Assembly (NCBI RefSeq): GCF_027922045.1
Contig: NZ_BSEX01000004.1
Location: 62,001-126,000, forward strand
From: Microbacterium terregens
GTDB lineage: Bacteria; Pseudomonadota; Alphaproteobacteria; Sphingomonadales; Sphingomonadaceae
Reading direction: 5' to 3'
DNA: 64,000 bases
Position 1 is the stretch's first letter, and the number at the start of each line of letters is the position of its first letter. This document shows positions 8,170 through 16,582 of this stretch, in pieces. The notes beneath the pieces were generated by a model, which was not told where the DNA came from, did no database searches, and worked only from the letters and a program-made list of their open reading frames with translations. Both the position numbers and the translations under genes were made by a program.

Positions 8170-8757
8170 TCACTCCGCCTTGGCGATCCAATCGGCGAGC
8201 GAGCACTCGCGGGTGGGGCCGATCTCCGCATCCATGCTGTTGCGCATGATCTCCAGCGCCCATTTTGTACGCTGCGGATCGCTGCTGGCGACGGCATCCT
8301 CGGGCACCCACAGGTCGTACGCCCGCATGTGCGCGTCCGCGGCGGTGAACAGCACGCAGATGTCGGCGGCTACCCCGGTCAGGATCAGCCGGCTGACCCC
8401 CAGCTTGGGCAGCAGCACCGGCAGGTTGGTCGAATAGAAGCCGGAGAACTGCGGCTTGATGATGAAGTAATCGTCCTTGCGCGGCGCCAGCTTGCGGGTG
8501 AGCTCGCGCCCCGGCGCATCGCTCTCCGTCACGTTTTCGACGAGGCGCGAGCGTTCGGAATGCCATTCGCCGTTGTTGTCGTTGACGTAGATGACGGGCA
8601 CGCCCGCCGCGTCGGCCGCCGCGCGCAGCGACAGGATCGGCTCCGCAGCCGCCTCCGCCGCCTCCTGTAGCGGCGCCGCGTCCTCGAAATCGAGCGCGTT
8701 GATCATGTCGATGATCAGCAGCGCCGTCTTGCCGGGCGCCTGTTCCGTGTCCGCCAT
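8170..8757 (-). CDS. Isochorismatase-family cysteine hydrolase
   Basis: This 195-residue cytoplasmic protein has the isochorismatase-like hydrolase fold. The catalytic Asp is in LLIIDMIN near the N-terminus, a Lys occurs in the middle, and the Cys is in VAADICVLFTAADAHMRAY in the second half. Relatives include nicotinamidase, biuret hydrolase and N-carbamoylsarcosine amidase, so the amide substrate cannot be named. It is followed by the Mfd-family gene 105 bases downstream on the same strand and preceded by ruvB reading the same way. Confidence 0.85.
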   Translation of the reverse strand: MADTEQAPGKTALLIIDMINALDFEDAAPLQEAAEAAAEPILSLRAAADAAGVPVIYVNDNNGEWHSERSRLVENVTESDAPGRELTRKLAPRKDDYFIIKPQFSGFYSTNLPVLLPKLGVSRLILTGVAADICVLFTAADAHMRAYDLWVPEDAVASSDPQRTKWALEIMRNSMDAEIGPTRECSLADWIAKAE

Positions 8758-8878
8758 CGCCTCTCTCCTCGCCGCCGGCGCTTGCGAGCCGGTGGATCGT
8801 TCCAGCGCGCGGGGGAGGCTCCTGGTTCCGCTCGCGCCAGACCTGGCGACGGACGCGATCGCCGCCGCCGCCCGGCGC

Positions 8879-9901
8879 CTAGTCGAAAAGGCCGTCCTGC
8901 GAGTTCACCGGGGGTTCGATGCCGAGGTGCTTCCATCCGGCCGAGTTCAGGCAACGCCCGCGTGCCGTGCGCGCCACCATGCCGATCTGGATCAGATAGG
9001 GTTCGATCACTTCCTCGATCGTGTCGCGTGGCTCGCTCAGGCCCGCCGCCAGCGTCTCCACGCCGACCGGGCCGCCGCGATACACGTCGGCGATCATGGT
9101 CAGGTAGCGCCGGTCCATCGCGTCCAACCCCTGGTTGTCGACCTCCAGCCGGTTCAGGGCGGCATCGGCCGTGCGCGCGTCGACCGTCTCGGCGCCCGCA
9201 ACATTGGCGAAGTCGCGCACGCGGCGCAGCAGCCGTCCGGCGATGCGCGGCGTGCCGCGTGCGCGCCGGGCGATCTCGCGTGCACCATCCGATGCCACGT
9301 GCAGGTCGAGCAGCCCGGCCGCGCGCGTCACCACCCGCTCCAACTCGTCCACCGTATAGAATTGCAGCCGCACCGGGATGCCGAATCGGTCGCGCAATGG
9401 CGTCGTCAGCAGGCCCTGGCGTGTGGTGGCGCCGACCAGCGTGAACCGCGGCAGGTCGATCCGCACCGAGCGCGCCGAGGGACCTTCGCCGATCATCAGG
9501 TCGAGCGCGCGGTCCTCCATCGCCGGATAGAGCACCTCCTCGACCGCCGGATTGAGGCGGTGGATCTCGTCGATGAACAGCACGTCGCCGTCCTCGAGGT
9601 TGGTGAGCAGCGCGGCCAGATCGCCCGACTTGGCGATCACGGGGCCGGAGGTGGCGCGGAAGCCGACGCCCATCTCGCGCGCGACGATCTGCGCCAGCGT
9701 CGTCTTGCCGAGCCCTGGGGGGCCGAAGAACAGCACATGGTCGAGCGCGTCGCCCCGCGATCGCGCCGCGTCGATGAACACGCGCAAATTCTCGCGCGCG
9801 GCTTTCTGGCCGACGAACTCGTCCAGCGAACGCGGGCGAAGCGCGGCGTCGACGTCCTCGCCGCGCCGGGCGGGCGTCAGGATGCGATCGGCATCGCTCA
9901 T
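8879..9901 (-). CDS. ruvB: Holliday junction branch migration helicase RuvB
   Basis: This 340-residue AAA+ motor has Walker [10 protein letters not shown] at 60-68, Walker B LFIDEIHR at about 108-115, sensor-1 VGATTRQG, the arginine-finger region LRDRFG, and a C-terminal winged helix. Hexamers pull DNA through the RuvA tetramer during recombination. The start MSDADR at 9901 gives the usual family length. Unusually it is separated from ruvC-ruvA (13725-14830) by two forward genes and an NTF2-like gene. It faces the dehydrogenase gene across about 120 bases. Confidence 0.97.
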   Translation of the reverse strand: MSDADRILTPARRGEDVDAALRPRSLDEFVGQKAARENLRVFIDAARSRGDALDHVLFFGPPGLGKTTLAQIVAREMGVGFRATSGPVIAKSGDLAALLTNLEDGDVLFIDEIHRLNPAVEEVLYPAMEDRALDLMIGEGPSARSVRIDLPRFTLVGATTRQGLLTTPLRDRFGIPVRLQFYTVDELERVVTRAAGLLDLHVASDGAREIARRARGTPRIAGRLLRRVRDFANVAGAETVDARTADAALNRLEVDNQGLDAMDRRYLTMIADVYRGGPVGVETLAAGLSEPRDTIEEVIEPYLIQIGMVARTARGRCLNSAGWKHLGIEPPVNSQDGLFD

Positions 9902-10023
9902 CGGCTTGCCGGCCCCATGGAGGACGGGATTGCGGCCTTCGGATCGAAGATGTCCATGGTTCGTTCCGTACCGATGCACCCCGCCCCCTGTCGAGGCACA
10001 TCGCACGCCGCTAGGCTGACGCG

Positions 10024-10926
10024 ATGACCGATCGCCCGCCCCTGTTCGTCATGACGCCGCTCGCATCCGAGATGATCGAGCAGCTGGAGGAGCGCTTCAC
10101 CGTTCACCGCGGCGGCGGTCCCGAGGACACGCGCGCCATCGTCGCGGGTGGCGCAAGCGTCATCGACGCCGCGATGATCGAGGCCCTGCCCCAGCTGGAG
10201 ATCATCGCGATCAACGGCGTCGGCTATGACGGCATCGACCTGGAGGCGGCCCGCGCCCGCGGCATCCGCGTGACGACCACGCCGGACGTCCTGACCGAGG
10301 ACGTCGCGGACCAGGCGATCGCGCTCATGCTGGCGGTGCAGCGGCGGATCGCCGCCAACGATCGGATGGTGCGCGACGGCGGCTGGATGGTCCCTCCCGG
10401 CCGTCAGGCGAGCGGCCGCCGCATCGGCATCTTCGGCCTCGGCCGCATCGGTCGCGCGATCGCACGCCGCGCCGAGCCGTTCGCGGCCGAACTCCTCTAC
10501 ACCGCCCGCCATGCGAAGCCGGACGTGGCCGGGCGGTTCCTGCCCGACATCCGCGCCCTGGCAGCCGCCTCGGACGTGCTGATCCTGTCTGCCCCCGGCG
10601 GCGAGGAAACGCAGCACATCGTCGGGGCCGAGGTGCTTGCGGAGCTTGGCCCCGACGGCGTGCTCGTCAACGTCGCGCGCGGCAGCCTGGTGGACGAGGC
10701 GGCGCTGATCGCGGCGCTCGCCGACGGGCAGATCGCCGGCGCCGGACTGGACGTGTTCGAGAACGAGTCGGACGTGCCGCGGGCGCTTCGTCACATGGAT
10801 CATGTCGTGCTCGCCCCCCACCAGGGGAGCGCCACCGTCGCCGGCCGCGCCGCCATGGCCGCGCTGGTGCTCGCCAACCTCGATGCCCATTTTGCGGGGA
10901 AGCCGTTGCCGACGCCCCTGGTCTAA
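10024..10926 (+). CDS. D-isomer-specific 2-hydroxyacid dehydrogenase (glyoxylate/hydroxypyruvate reductase-like)
   Basis: This 300-residue NAD(P)-dependent oxidoreductase has a Rossmann motif GLGRIG at 138-143. Catalytic residues are Arg in NVARGSLVD (about 219), Glu in GLDVFENE (about 246-248) and His in APHQGSAT (about 266). Members reduce glyoxylate, hydroxypyruvate or similar 2-oxoacids in the cytoplasm; the exact substrate is not readable. A glyoxylate or sugar-acid role would fit the glycoside hydrolase that follows 49 bases downstream. Confidence 0.88.
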   Translation: MTDRPPLFVMTPLASEMIEQLEERFTVHRGGGPEDTRAIVAGGASVIDAAMIEALPQLEIIAINGVGYDGIDLEAARARGIRVTTTPDVLTEDVADQAIALMLAVQRRIAANDRMVRDGGWMVPPGRQASGRRIGIFGLGRIGRAIARRAEPFAAELLYTARHAKPDVAGRFLPDIRALAAASDVLILSAPGGEETQHIVGAEVLAELGPDGVLVNVARGSLVDEAALIAALADGQIAGAGLDVFENESDVPRALRHMDHVVLAPHQGSATVAGRAAMAALVLANLDAHFAGKPLPTPLV

Positions 10927-10975
10927 GCGGCCTCCTTTCACCTAAGCATTGCTCAGACAAAAGGGAGAGGCAGGC

Positions 10976-13042
10976 TTGGCGATCAACCGGACGAAGGGGA
11001 CGCGCATCGGGCGCACGGTGCGGATGGTTGCGCTGCTGGGCGCAACCGGCTTGCTGGGCGCCGGTGCGACGGCGGAGCCGCCGCAGCAGCCTGCCGCGAT
11101 CGCGTTGCGGATCGATGCGGACGGCGTGCTGCGCACCCGGTTCGGCAACGACGCGCCTTGGTATCGCGACAATATCCCGCTATTCGAATCATCCGATCCG
11201 AAGCTCGACGCCGTCTATTACTATCGCTGGAAGCTGTTCCGCGCCCACCAACGCGACCTGGGTGAAAAGGGCTACATCAGCACCGAGTTCATGGACGATG
11301 TGGGCTGGCAGCGCGAACCCTATGCTAGTCTCAACGACGCGACCGGCTTCCACCTCTACGAGGGCCGCTGGCTGCGCGATCGCCGCTATGCGGGCGATTA
11401 CATCGACTTCCTCTACCAGGACGGCGGCAACGACCGGCACTTCAGCGAGGCGATCGCGGATGCCACCTACGCGCGCTTCCTGGTCGACGGCGACCGCGCC
11501 GATGCGGTCCGCCACCTGTCCGCGATGCGCCACATCTATGGCCTGTGGGACGACAAGTTCGATTTCACCAAGGGGCTCTACTTCATCGAGCCGCTGCTCG
11601 ACGCGACCGAATACACCATGTCCTCGATCGACGCCTCGGGCGGCAAGGATGGCTTTCGCGGCGGCGATTCGTTCCGGCCGTCGATCAACGCCTATATGTT
11701 CGCCAACGCGCGCGCGATCGCACGTCTGTCCGCCCTTTCTGGGGATGCGAAGACCGCCGCCGACTATGACGCACGCGCCGACCGGCTGCGCACCCGCGTC
11801 GAGGAAGCGCTGTGGAGCCCGAAGCTCGGCCACTTCATCGACCGGTACAAGGTCAACAACGAGCATGTGAAATATTGGGAGCCGATCCGCGGGCGCGAGC
11901 TCGCCGGCTACGTGCCCTGGACCTTCGGCCTGCCGAGCAACGACCCGCGCTTCGCCGACGCTTGGAGGCACCTGCTGTCGCCGCAGGGGCTAGGCGGGCC
12001 GTTCGGCATGCGCACGGTGGAGCCGAGCTACCCGCACTACATGCAGCAGTATCGCTACGAAGGCACGGCGCCCGAATGCCAGTGGAACGGACCCATCTGG
12101 CCGTTCCAGACGACGCAGACGCTGACCGCCATGGCCAATCTGCTACGTGACTATCGCCAGGACGTCGTCACCCGCGCCGACTATCTGCGCCTGCTGCGCC
12201 AATATGCGCAGCTCCACTTTCAGGGCGACCGGCTCGACCTGGAGGAGGATTATCATCCCGATACCGGCAAGCCGATCGTCGGCCTGGCGCGCAGCCACCA
12301 TTATTTCCATTCGGGCTTCACCGACCTGGTGATCTCCGGCTTGGTCGGACTGCGTCCGCGCGAGGACGATGTGCTCGAGATCGACCCGCTGGTGCCCGCC
12401 GGATCCGGGCCGGACACCCTTCAGTGGTTCCAGTTGCAGGACGTACCCTATCACGGGCGGCTGGTGACGATCCGCTACGACGCCGATGGCAGCCACTACC
12501 GCCAGGGTGCGGGCATGCGCGTGCTGGTTGACGGGCAGGAGGTCGCCCGCAGCGCCAAGGCCGAGCGGATCGAAGTGCCGATCTCGCGCCGCGCCGCGCC
12601 TGTACGCGCGACCCGCATCGACCGCGCCGTCGAACTGGTCCGCGGCCAATTCCCCAAGCCGAGCGCGTCGAGCGGCACGCCCGAGCGCATCCACGACGCC
12701 GTGGACGGCCGCGTGGTGTTCTTCCCCGAAAACGACCACGGCTGGAGCAGCCAGGCCGGCGAACGCGCGCCTTGGCTGCAGGTGGACTTCGACAAGGCCA
12801 CCGAGCTTTCTTCGGCCGAACTCGCCTTCTTCGCCGATGCCCAGCACGCCGCCCCGACCGGCTACACGATCGAGGCGCAGGTCAACGGTCGCTGGCAGAA
12901 AGTCACGGCTGAGCAGGACGCTCCGCTCGCCAACGGCATCACCAACGCCCGCTGGAAGCCGCTCCGCGCCACCGCGGTTCGGGTGCGCATGCGCCCGCAG
13001 GCGGGAAAGCCGGTGCGCGTGGTGGAGCTGAAGCTGTTCTGA
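10976..13042 (+). CDS. Exported MGH1-like (alpha/alpha)6 glycoside hydrolase with C-terminal discoidin-like domain
   Basis: This protein of about 688 residues has an N-terminal hydrophobic signal (MVALLGATGLLGAG) and a catalytic region at about 70-470 resembling the MGH1/GH63/GH37 (alpha/alpha)6 barrels, with GGDSFRPSINAYMFANA, WEPIRGRELAGY and ECQWNGPIWPFQTTQT. The final 130 residues (ENDHGWSSQ to VRMRPQAGKPVRVVELKLF) look like an F5/8 type C carbohydrate-binding beta-sandwich. It probably removes alpha-linked sugars in the periplasm or outside; the linkage is unknown. I prefer the TTG start at 10976 behind GGGAGAGG; TTG 10949 and an internal ATG are alternatives. It sits between ruvB and ruvCA. 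Confidence 0.75.
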   Translation: MAINRTKGTRIGRTVRMVALLGATGLLGAGATAEPPQQPAAIALRIDADGVLRTRFGNDAPWYRDNIPLFESSDPKLDAVYYYRWKLFRAHQRDLGEKGYISTEFMDDVGWQREPYASLNDATGFHLYEGRWLRDRRYAGDYIDFLYQDGGNDRHFSEAIADATYARFLVDGDRADAVRHLSAMRHIYGLWDDKFDFTKGLYFIEPLLDATEYTMSSIDASGGKDGFRGGDSFRPSINAYMFANARAIARLSALSGDAKTAADYDARADRLRTRVEEALWSPKLGHFIDRYKVNNEHVKYWEPIRGRELAGYVPWTFGLPSNDPRFADAWRHLLSPQGLGGPFGMRTVEPSYPHYMQQYRYEGTAPECQWNGPIWPFQTTQTLTAMANLLRDYRQDVVTRADYLRLLRQYAQLHFQGDRLDLEEDYHPDTGKPIVGLARSHHYFHSGFTDLVISGLVGLRPREDDVLEIDPLVPAGSGPDTLQWFQLQDVPYHGRLVTIRYDADGSHYRQGAGMRVLVDGQEVARSAKAERIEVPISRRAAPVRATRIDRAVELVRGQFPKPSASSGTPERIHDAVDGRVVFFPENDHGWSSQAGERAPWLQVDFDKATELSSAELAFFADAQHAAPTGYTIEAQVNGRWQKVTAEQDAPLANGITNARWKPLRATAVRVRMRPQAGKPVRVVELKLF

Positions 13043-13077
13043 CGAACGCGCAGTCCGGGCCTCTGCAACCCCTCTAC

Positions 13078-13170
13078 CGTGCTCCTGCGCAGGCAGGAGC
13101 CAGGCTTCAAGGCGCCGCAAGCCGTGGCTCTGCTTGGCCCTGGAGCCCGGCCTGCGCCGGCGTATGGGAC
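13078..13170. repeat. Dispersed palindromic repeat, copy B
   Basis: It begins with CTCCTGCGCAGGCAGGAG and has a degenerate right half with GGCCCTGGAGCCCGGCCTGCG. It belongs to the family at 4841, 18055 and 25739 and lies between the convergent glycoside hydrolase and NTF2-like genes. Confidence 0.82.
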
Positions 13171-13192
13171 GGAAGAGGGACCCTGCTTTTGG

Positions 13193-13621
13193 TTACTGCG
13201 TCCTTGCCGGCGGGATCGGCGTGTATTGCGTCGAGATCAGCCGCCAAGCGCCGCCGGACCGATGCGCGACATAGCGGACGCGCATGGAACGGGACGCACC
13301 GCCGGGAAGCATCACCGACATGCGCGACGTAACCACTGCAGTATCCCCGGCCGATCGCACAGCGACTTCATCGCTCTGGATCGGCGGCGCAGGCTTCTTC
13401 GCCTCGGGCGCGTAGAAGGCGAGCACCTCCGCGCGGGAGTCGACAGCACCAGCCGGCGAGATCTCTTCGTACTCGGGCGAAAGCGTCTCTTCGAGCGCAG
13501 CAGGATCGAACCCGAGGCGCGCCGCCTCGAACCGCTCGACCAGTCGACGCAGGGCCGCATCCTCAGCACTCGCAGGGCTTGTCGCAAGCAGCGCCACAAG
13601 GATCATCGCATGCATCGCCAT
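13193..13621 (-). CDS. Exported NTF2-like/DUF4440 family protein
   Basis: This 142-residue protein has a signal peptide (MAMHAMILVALLATSPASA) followed by a cone-shaped NTF2-like domain: LRRLVERFEAARLGFDPAAL, SPEYEEISPAG, and a C-terminal WRLISTQYTPI strand. Proteins of this kind bind small ligands or act as accessory proteins; no catalytic set is recognisable. It should be periplasmic. It lies downstream of ruvA on the same strand, with a gap of about 100 bases, and converges with the glycoside hydrolase gene across repeat copy B. Confidence 0.8.
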   Translation of the reverse strand: MAMHAMILVALLATSPASAEDAALRRLVERFEAARLGFDPAALEETLSPEYEEISPAGAVDSRAEVLAFYAPEAKKPAPPIQSDEVAVRSAGDTAVVTSRMSVMLPGGASRSMRVRYVAHRSGGAWRLISTQYTPIPPARTQ

Positions 13622-13724
13622 GTCGACCGTGCTTTCTTTTGGTGCCTCACCCCTTCCGAGGACAGCGCCCCCGTTCAGGCAGAGGCATCCTGCCGCGCAC
13701 GGGCCGCGGCGTCCAGCGCTGCCG

Positions 13725-14327
13725 CTATCGCGCCGCCTTGCGCAGCGCGAGGCGGACGAGCGCATCGAGGCTGGCACCCTCGCCGACCTCTTCGGCGGCC
13801 GCCTCCACCGCGCGCGCGGCTTCGGCCGGCTTGAAGCCCAGGTTGAGCAGCGCCGATACCGCGTCGGCGCTCGCGCCGCCCGCCGGGATCGTGGCGCCGG
13901 CGACGCCCGCGAGCCCGGGCGCGATGCCGCCGACTTTGTCCTTCAGCTCCATGGCGATGCGCTGGGCGAGCTTGGGCCCCACCCCATTTGCGCGGCCGAT
14001 GCCGGCCTTGTCGCCCTTGGCAATGGCGGTGCGCAGCTCGTCGGGGGCGAGCACCGACAGGATCGCCAGCGCGACGCGCGCACCCACGCCCTGCACGCCG
14101 GTCAGCAGCCGGAACCAGTCGCGCTCGTCGGCGGTGGCGAAGCCGACCAGCCGGATGAAGTCCTCGGCCACCAGCATCTCGGTGTGGATGGTGACGTGCT
14201 CGCCCACCCCGCCCAGCGCCTGCAGCGTGCGGGACGAGGCGCCGACGAGATAGCCGACGCCGCCCACGTCGATCACCGCGTGGTCGATGCCGGTCGACTC
14301 CAGCCTGCCTTTGAGATGCGCGATCAT
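13725..14327 (-). CDS. ruvA: Holliday junction DNA-binding protein RuvA
   Basis: This 200-residue protein has the RuvA layout: an N-terminal OB fold starting [10 protein letters not shown], paired helix-hairpin-helix motifs with [17 protein letters not shown] and [18 protein letters not shown], an Ala-rich linker, and a C-terminal RuvB-binding domain beginning [12 protein letters not shown]. Tetramers bind four-way junctions and load RuvB. Its ATG overlaps the ruvC stop by four bases (ATGA), so the pair is translationally coupled. Confidence 0.97.
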   Translation of the reverse strand: MIAHLKGRLESTGIDHAVIDVGGVGYLVGASSRTLQALGGVGEHVTIHTEMLVAEDFIRLVGFATADERDWFRLLTGVQGVGARVALAILSVLAPDELRTAIAKGDKAGIGRANGVGPKLAQRIAMELKDKVGGIAPGLAGVAGATIPAGGASADAVSALLNLGFKPAEAARAVEAAAEEVGEGASLDALVRLALRKAAR

Positions 14328-14830
14328 GCCCCCACTCCCGTTCGTCGGGCGCGCGCATGGGCGCTCGCCAGGTGATGCGCATGGGTGATCGCCACCGCCA
14401 GCGCGTCGGCGGCATCGGGCCCGGCCAGCTTCACGCCCGGCAATAGATGCCCGACCATCGCCTGGATCTGCCGCTTGTCCGCGCCGCCAGTGCCGACCAC
14501 CGCCTTTTTGACGATGCTCGGATGATACTCGCCGATCGCCAGCCCCGCAGTGGCGGCGGCGAGCAGCACCACGCCGCGCGCCTGCCCTAGCTTGAGCGTC
14601 GACTGGGCATTGGAATTGCCCAGCACTTCCTCGGCCGCAGCGCTCTCGGGGCGCTCCGTGCGGATCACCTCGCCCAGCGCCCCGAACAGGTGCGACAGAC
14701 GCCGGGGCAGTTGCATCGACGGGTCGGTGCGGATCTGCCCGTTGGCGACGTGGCTGAGGCGATTGCCGTCCGCGCGGATCAGGCCCCAGCCGGTGGTGCC
14801 GAGGCCGGGGTCGAGACCGAGGATCACCAC
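14324..14830 (-). CDS. ruvC: Crossover junction endodeoxyribonuclease RuvC
   Basis: This 168-residue resolvase of the RNase H fold has its first catalytic Asp in [14 protein letters not shown] (residue 7), Glu in [20 protein letters not shown], and two Asp in [16 protein letters not shown] near the end. It cuts Holliday junctions with RuvAB. I chose the GTG at 14830 because AGGAG lies seven bases upstream and the protein then starts as RuvC usually does. An in-frame ATG at 14851 lies inside the palindromic repeat and lacks a site. Following ruvA overlaps it. Confidence 0.95.
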   Translation of the reverse strand: MVILGLDPGLGTTGWGLIRADGNRLSHVANGQIRTDPSMQLPRRLSHLFGALGEVIRTERPESAAAEEVLGNSNAQSTLKLGQARGVVLLAAATAGLAIGEYHPSIVKKAVVGTGGADKRQIQAMVGHLLPGVKLAGPDAADALAVAITHAHHLASAHARARRTGVGA

Positions 14831-14837
14831 CGGACCG

Positions 14838-14846
14838 CTCCTCCCC
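14838..14846 (-). promoter_or_regulatory. ruvC ribosome-binding site lying in a palindromic repeat
   Basis: On the minus strand it reads GGGGAGGAG, with AGGAG seven bases before the GTG at 14830. It decides the ruvC start. The same bases form one arm of the terminal mini-hairpin of the repeat at 14838-14962, so folding of the repeat in mRNA could hide this site. Confidence 0.7.
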
Positions 14847-14962
14847 AGCATGGGGAGGGGGACCAGCCGTAGGCTGGTGGAGGGGGGGCGCCGCCAGCGC
14901 CCCGGCGGTGGAAGCCCCCCTCCACCGCTCTGCGAGCGGTCCCCCTCCCCGTCCCGGGGAGG
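14838..14962. repeat. Compound inverted repeat between yebC and ruvC
   Basis: Each end carries a small hairpin (CTCCCCAGCATGGGGAG on the left, CTCCCCGTCCCGGGGAG on the right). Inside, long arms pair: GGGGGACC and GGTGGAGGGGGG on the left with CCCCCCTCCACCG and GCGGTCCCCC on the right, around a GGCGCCGCCAGCGCC centre. Elements of this shape are widespread intergenic repeats in Caulobacter and sphingomonads. It lies between yebC and ruvC, both read leftwards, so it would be transcribed in the ruvC leader if they share a transcript. Confidence 0.82.
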
Positions 14963-14972
14963 ATCAGACGCA

Positions 14973-15716
14973 TCAGCCGAGCTTCTCCATGACGGCGTCG
15001 GAGACTTCGTAGTTGCCCCACACGGTCTGCACGTCGTCATCGTCGTCGAGCGCGTCGATCAGCTTGAACAGCGTCGCGGCGTCGTCCTCGGTCACTTCGA
15101 CCATGGTCTGCGGCTTCCAGGCGAGCTTGGCGCCCTCGGCCTCGCCCAGCACCGGCTCCAACGCCTTGGCGACTTCGTGCAGGTCGCCCTGCGCGGTCCA
15201 GATCTCGTGGCCGTCCTCGCTAGAGGTGACGTCCTCGGCACCGGCTTCCAGTGCCGCCTCGAACACCTTTTCGGCGTCGCCGGCGCTTGCCGGATAGTTG
15301 ATGAGGCCGACGCGGTCGAAGCCGTGGCTCACCGAACCGCTCGCACCCAGGTTGCCGCCGTTCTTCGACACCGCGGTACGCACGTTGGTGGCGGTGCGGT
15401 TGCGGTTGTCGGTCAGCGCCTCGATGATGAGGGACACGCCGCCGGGCCCGAAGCCCTCGTAGCGGATCTCCTCGTAATTCTCCATGTCGCCCTTCGACGC
15501 CTTGTCAATCGCGCGCTGGATGTTGTCCTTGGGCATCGACTGCGCCTTGGCGGCGTTCACCGCCGCGCGCAGGCGCGGGTTCATGTCGGGGTCCGGCAGA
15601 CCCATCTTGGCTGCGACGGTGATTTCGCGGCTGAGCTTGGAGAACATGCCCGAGCGCTTCTTATCCTGCGCGCCCTTGCGGTGCATGATGTTCTTGAACT
15701 TGGAATGGCCTGCCAT
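14973..15716 (-). CDS. YebC/PmpR-family protein (probable transcription or translation regulator)
   Basis: This 247-residue protein starts [20 protein letters not shown], the hallmark N-terminus of the YebC family, and continues with the [20 protein letters not shown] and [17 protein letters not shown] motifs and the acidic C-terminus. YebC-type proteins are reported as DNA-binding regulators and, more recently, as translation factors that help ribosomes at proline-rich stretches. The length is typical. It precedes ruvC and ruvA, the common order in proteobacteria, but a palindromic repeat separates them. Confidence 0.95.
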   Translation of the reverse strand: MAGHSKFKNIMHRKGAQDKKRSGMFSKLSREITVAAKMGLPDPDMNPRLRAAVNAAKAQSMPKDNIQRAIDKASKGDMENYEEIRYEGFGPGGVSLIIEALTDNRNRTATNVRTAVSKNGGNLGASGSVSHGFDRVGLINYPASAGDAEKVFEAALEAGAEDVTSSEDGHEIWTAQGDLHEVAKALEPVLGEAEGAKLAWKPQTMVEVTEDDAATLFKLIDALDDDDDVQTVWGNYEVSDAVMEKLG

Positions 15717-15839
15717 GTGCTCTCTCGAATCCAGGGGCAGCCGGCTTCCCCGGGAAGCGGGCCGTCAATGCATAGACGGGTAGAAGAAACACCGCCCCCG
15801 AGACAAGCACAGTGCCTGTCCCGCGCGGCCGGGGCGGGA

Positions 15840-15859
15840 ACGGCGCCCGAAGGCGCCGT
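15840..15859 (-). terminator. Probable gapR terminator hairpin
   Basis: A perfect 8-bp stem ACGGCGCC/GGCGCCGT closes on a CGAA tetraloop, three bases after the gapR stop codon. No strong T-run follows. Confidence 0.55.
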
Positions 15860-15862
15860 CGA

Positions 15863-16099
15863 TCAGATGCCGAGCGCCTGCTTGTAGGTCTCGAGCAGCA
15901 TGTCCGCCTCGTCGCGGTGATGCTTTTCCATCCGGCGGAGGCGGATGATCGATCGCATGGTCTTCACGTCGAAGCCGGTCGACTTCGCTTCGGCATAGAC
16001 ATCCTTGATGTCGTCGGAGATGCCCTTCTTCTCCTCTTCCAGCCGCTCGATGCGCTCGATCAGAAGGCGCAGCTGCTCGGCGGAGATATTGTCGCTCAT
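15863..16099 (-). CDS. gapR: Nucleoid-associated protein GapR (DUF2312)
   Basis: This 78-residue, highly charged helical protein has [40 protein letters not shown] and an [11 protein letters not shown] tail, all characteristic of DUF2312. In Caulobacter the family member GapR binds AT-rich, overtwisted DNA ahead of replication and transcription and supports topoisomerases. The ATG at 16099 has CAGGA upstream. The N-terminal extension before MSDNIS in the open frame is not expected to be translated. It follows the DUF1244 gene by about 95 bases on the same strand. Confidence 0.92.
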   Translation of the reverse strand: MSDNISAEQLRLLIERIERLEEEKKGISDDIKDVYAEAKSTGFDVKTMRSIIRLRRMEKHHRDEADMLLETYKQALGI

Positions 16100-16193
16100 G
16101 ATGGTCCTGTGGAATCTGTGGTGAACCGGGGCGTCTAGGCGATCCCCCGCCACCGCTCAACCGGTCGTGAGGCTCGCGCGCCTGGTTTGGCCT

Positions 16194-16511
16194 TCAGGCG
16201 AGGTCGGTCGGATTGCGCGCCAGGCTTTCCTGCATGCGCGCGAGCTGCGCCTCGGTTGCCGGCGGCTGGTGGCTGGCCTTCCACTCGGCATAGGGCATGC
16301 CATAGATCAACTCGCGGGCGGCTTCCCGGTCGATCGGCTGCTCCGCGCGGATGCTCGCGTCCTCCACCCATTCCGACAGACAGTTCCGGCAAAATCCCGC
16401 CAGCCCCATCAAATCGATGTTCTGCGCGTCCGAGCGATGGCGCAGATGACGCACCAGCCGCCGGAACGCGGCCGCAGCGATCCTGTCATCAAGATGGTCG
16501 ATGTCTGTCAT
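16194..16511 (-). CDS. DUF1244 domain-containing protein
   Basis: This 105-residue cytoplasmic protein contains the DUF1244 core: AAFRRLVRHLRHRSDAQNID, LMGLAGFCRNCLSEW with two Cys spaced by two residues, and AARELIYGMPYAEWKA. The family is conserved in alpha- and gammaproteobacteria but has no assigned role; the paired Cys might bind a metal. Here it precedes gapR and is divergent from pyk, with about 70 bases between the starts. Confidence 0.88.
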   Translation of the reverse strand: MTDIDHLDDRIAAAAFRRLVRHLRHRSDAQNIDLMGLAGFCRNCLSEWVEDASIRAEQPIDREAARELIYGMPYAEWKASHQPPATEAQLARMQESLARNPTDLA

Positions 16512-16582
16512 TTACGCCCTCCAAAGGTTGATCCGGATCGAAGAACAGGTAGAGCCGGTGGCTCGAAAACCAAGGATCGAGG

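Noticed and set aside
6061..8670. An 869-residue open frame on the plus strand opposite the Mfd-family gene
   Set aside because: Long antisense frames are expected in GC-rich genes. Its translation is Arg/His/Gly-rich without recognisable domains, while the opposite strand shows clear Mfd motifs.
14851..15040. N-terminal extension of RuvC from upstream start codons
   Set aside because: It would translate the palindromic repeat and part of yebC's downstream region; the GTG at 14830 with AGGAG gives the standard RuvC N-terminus.
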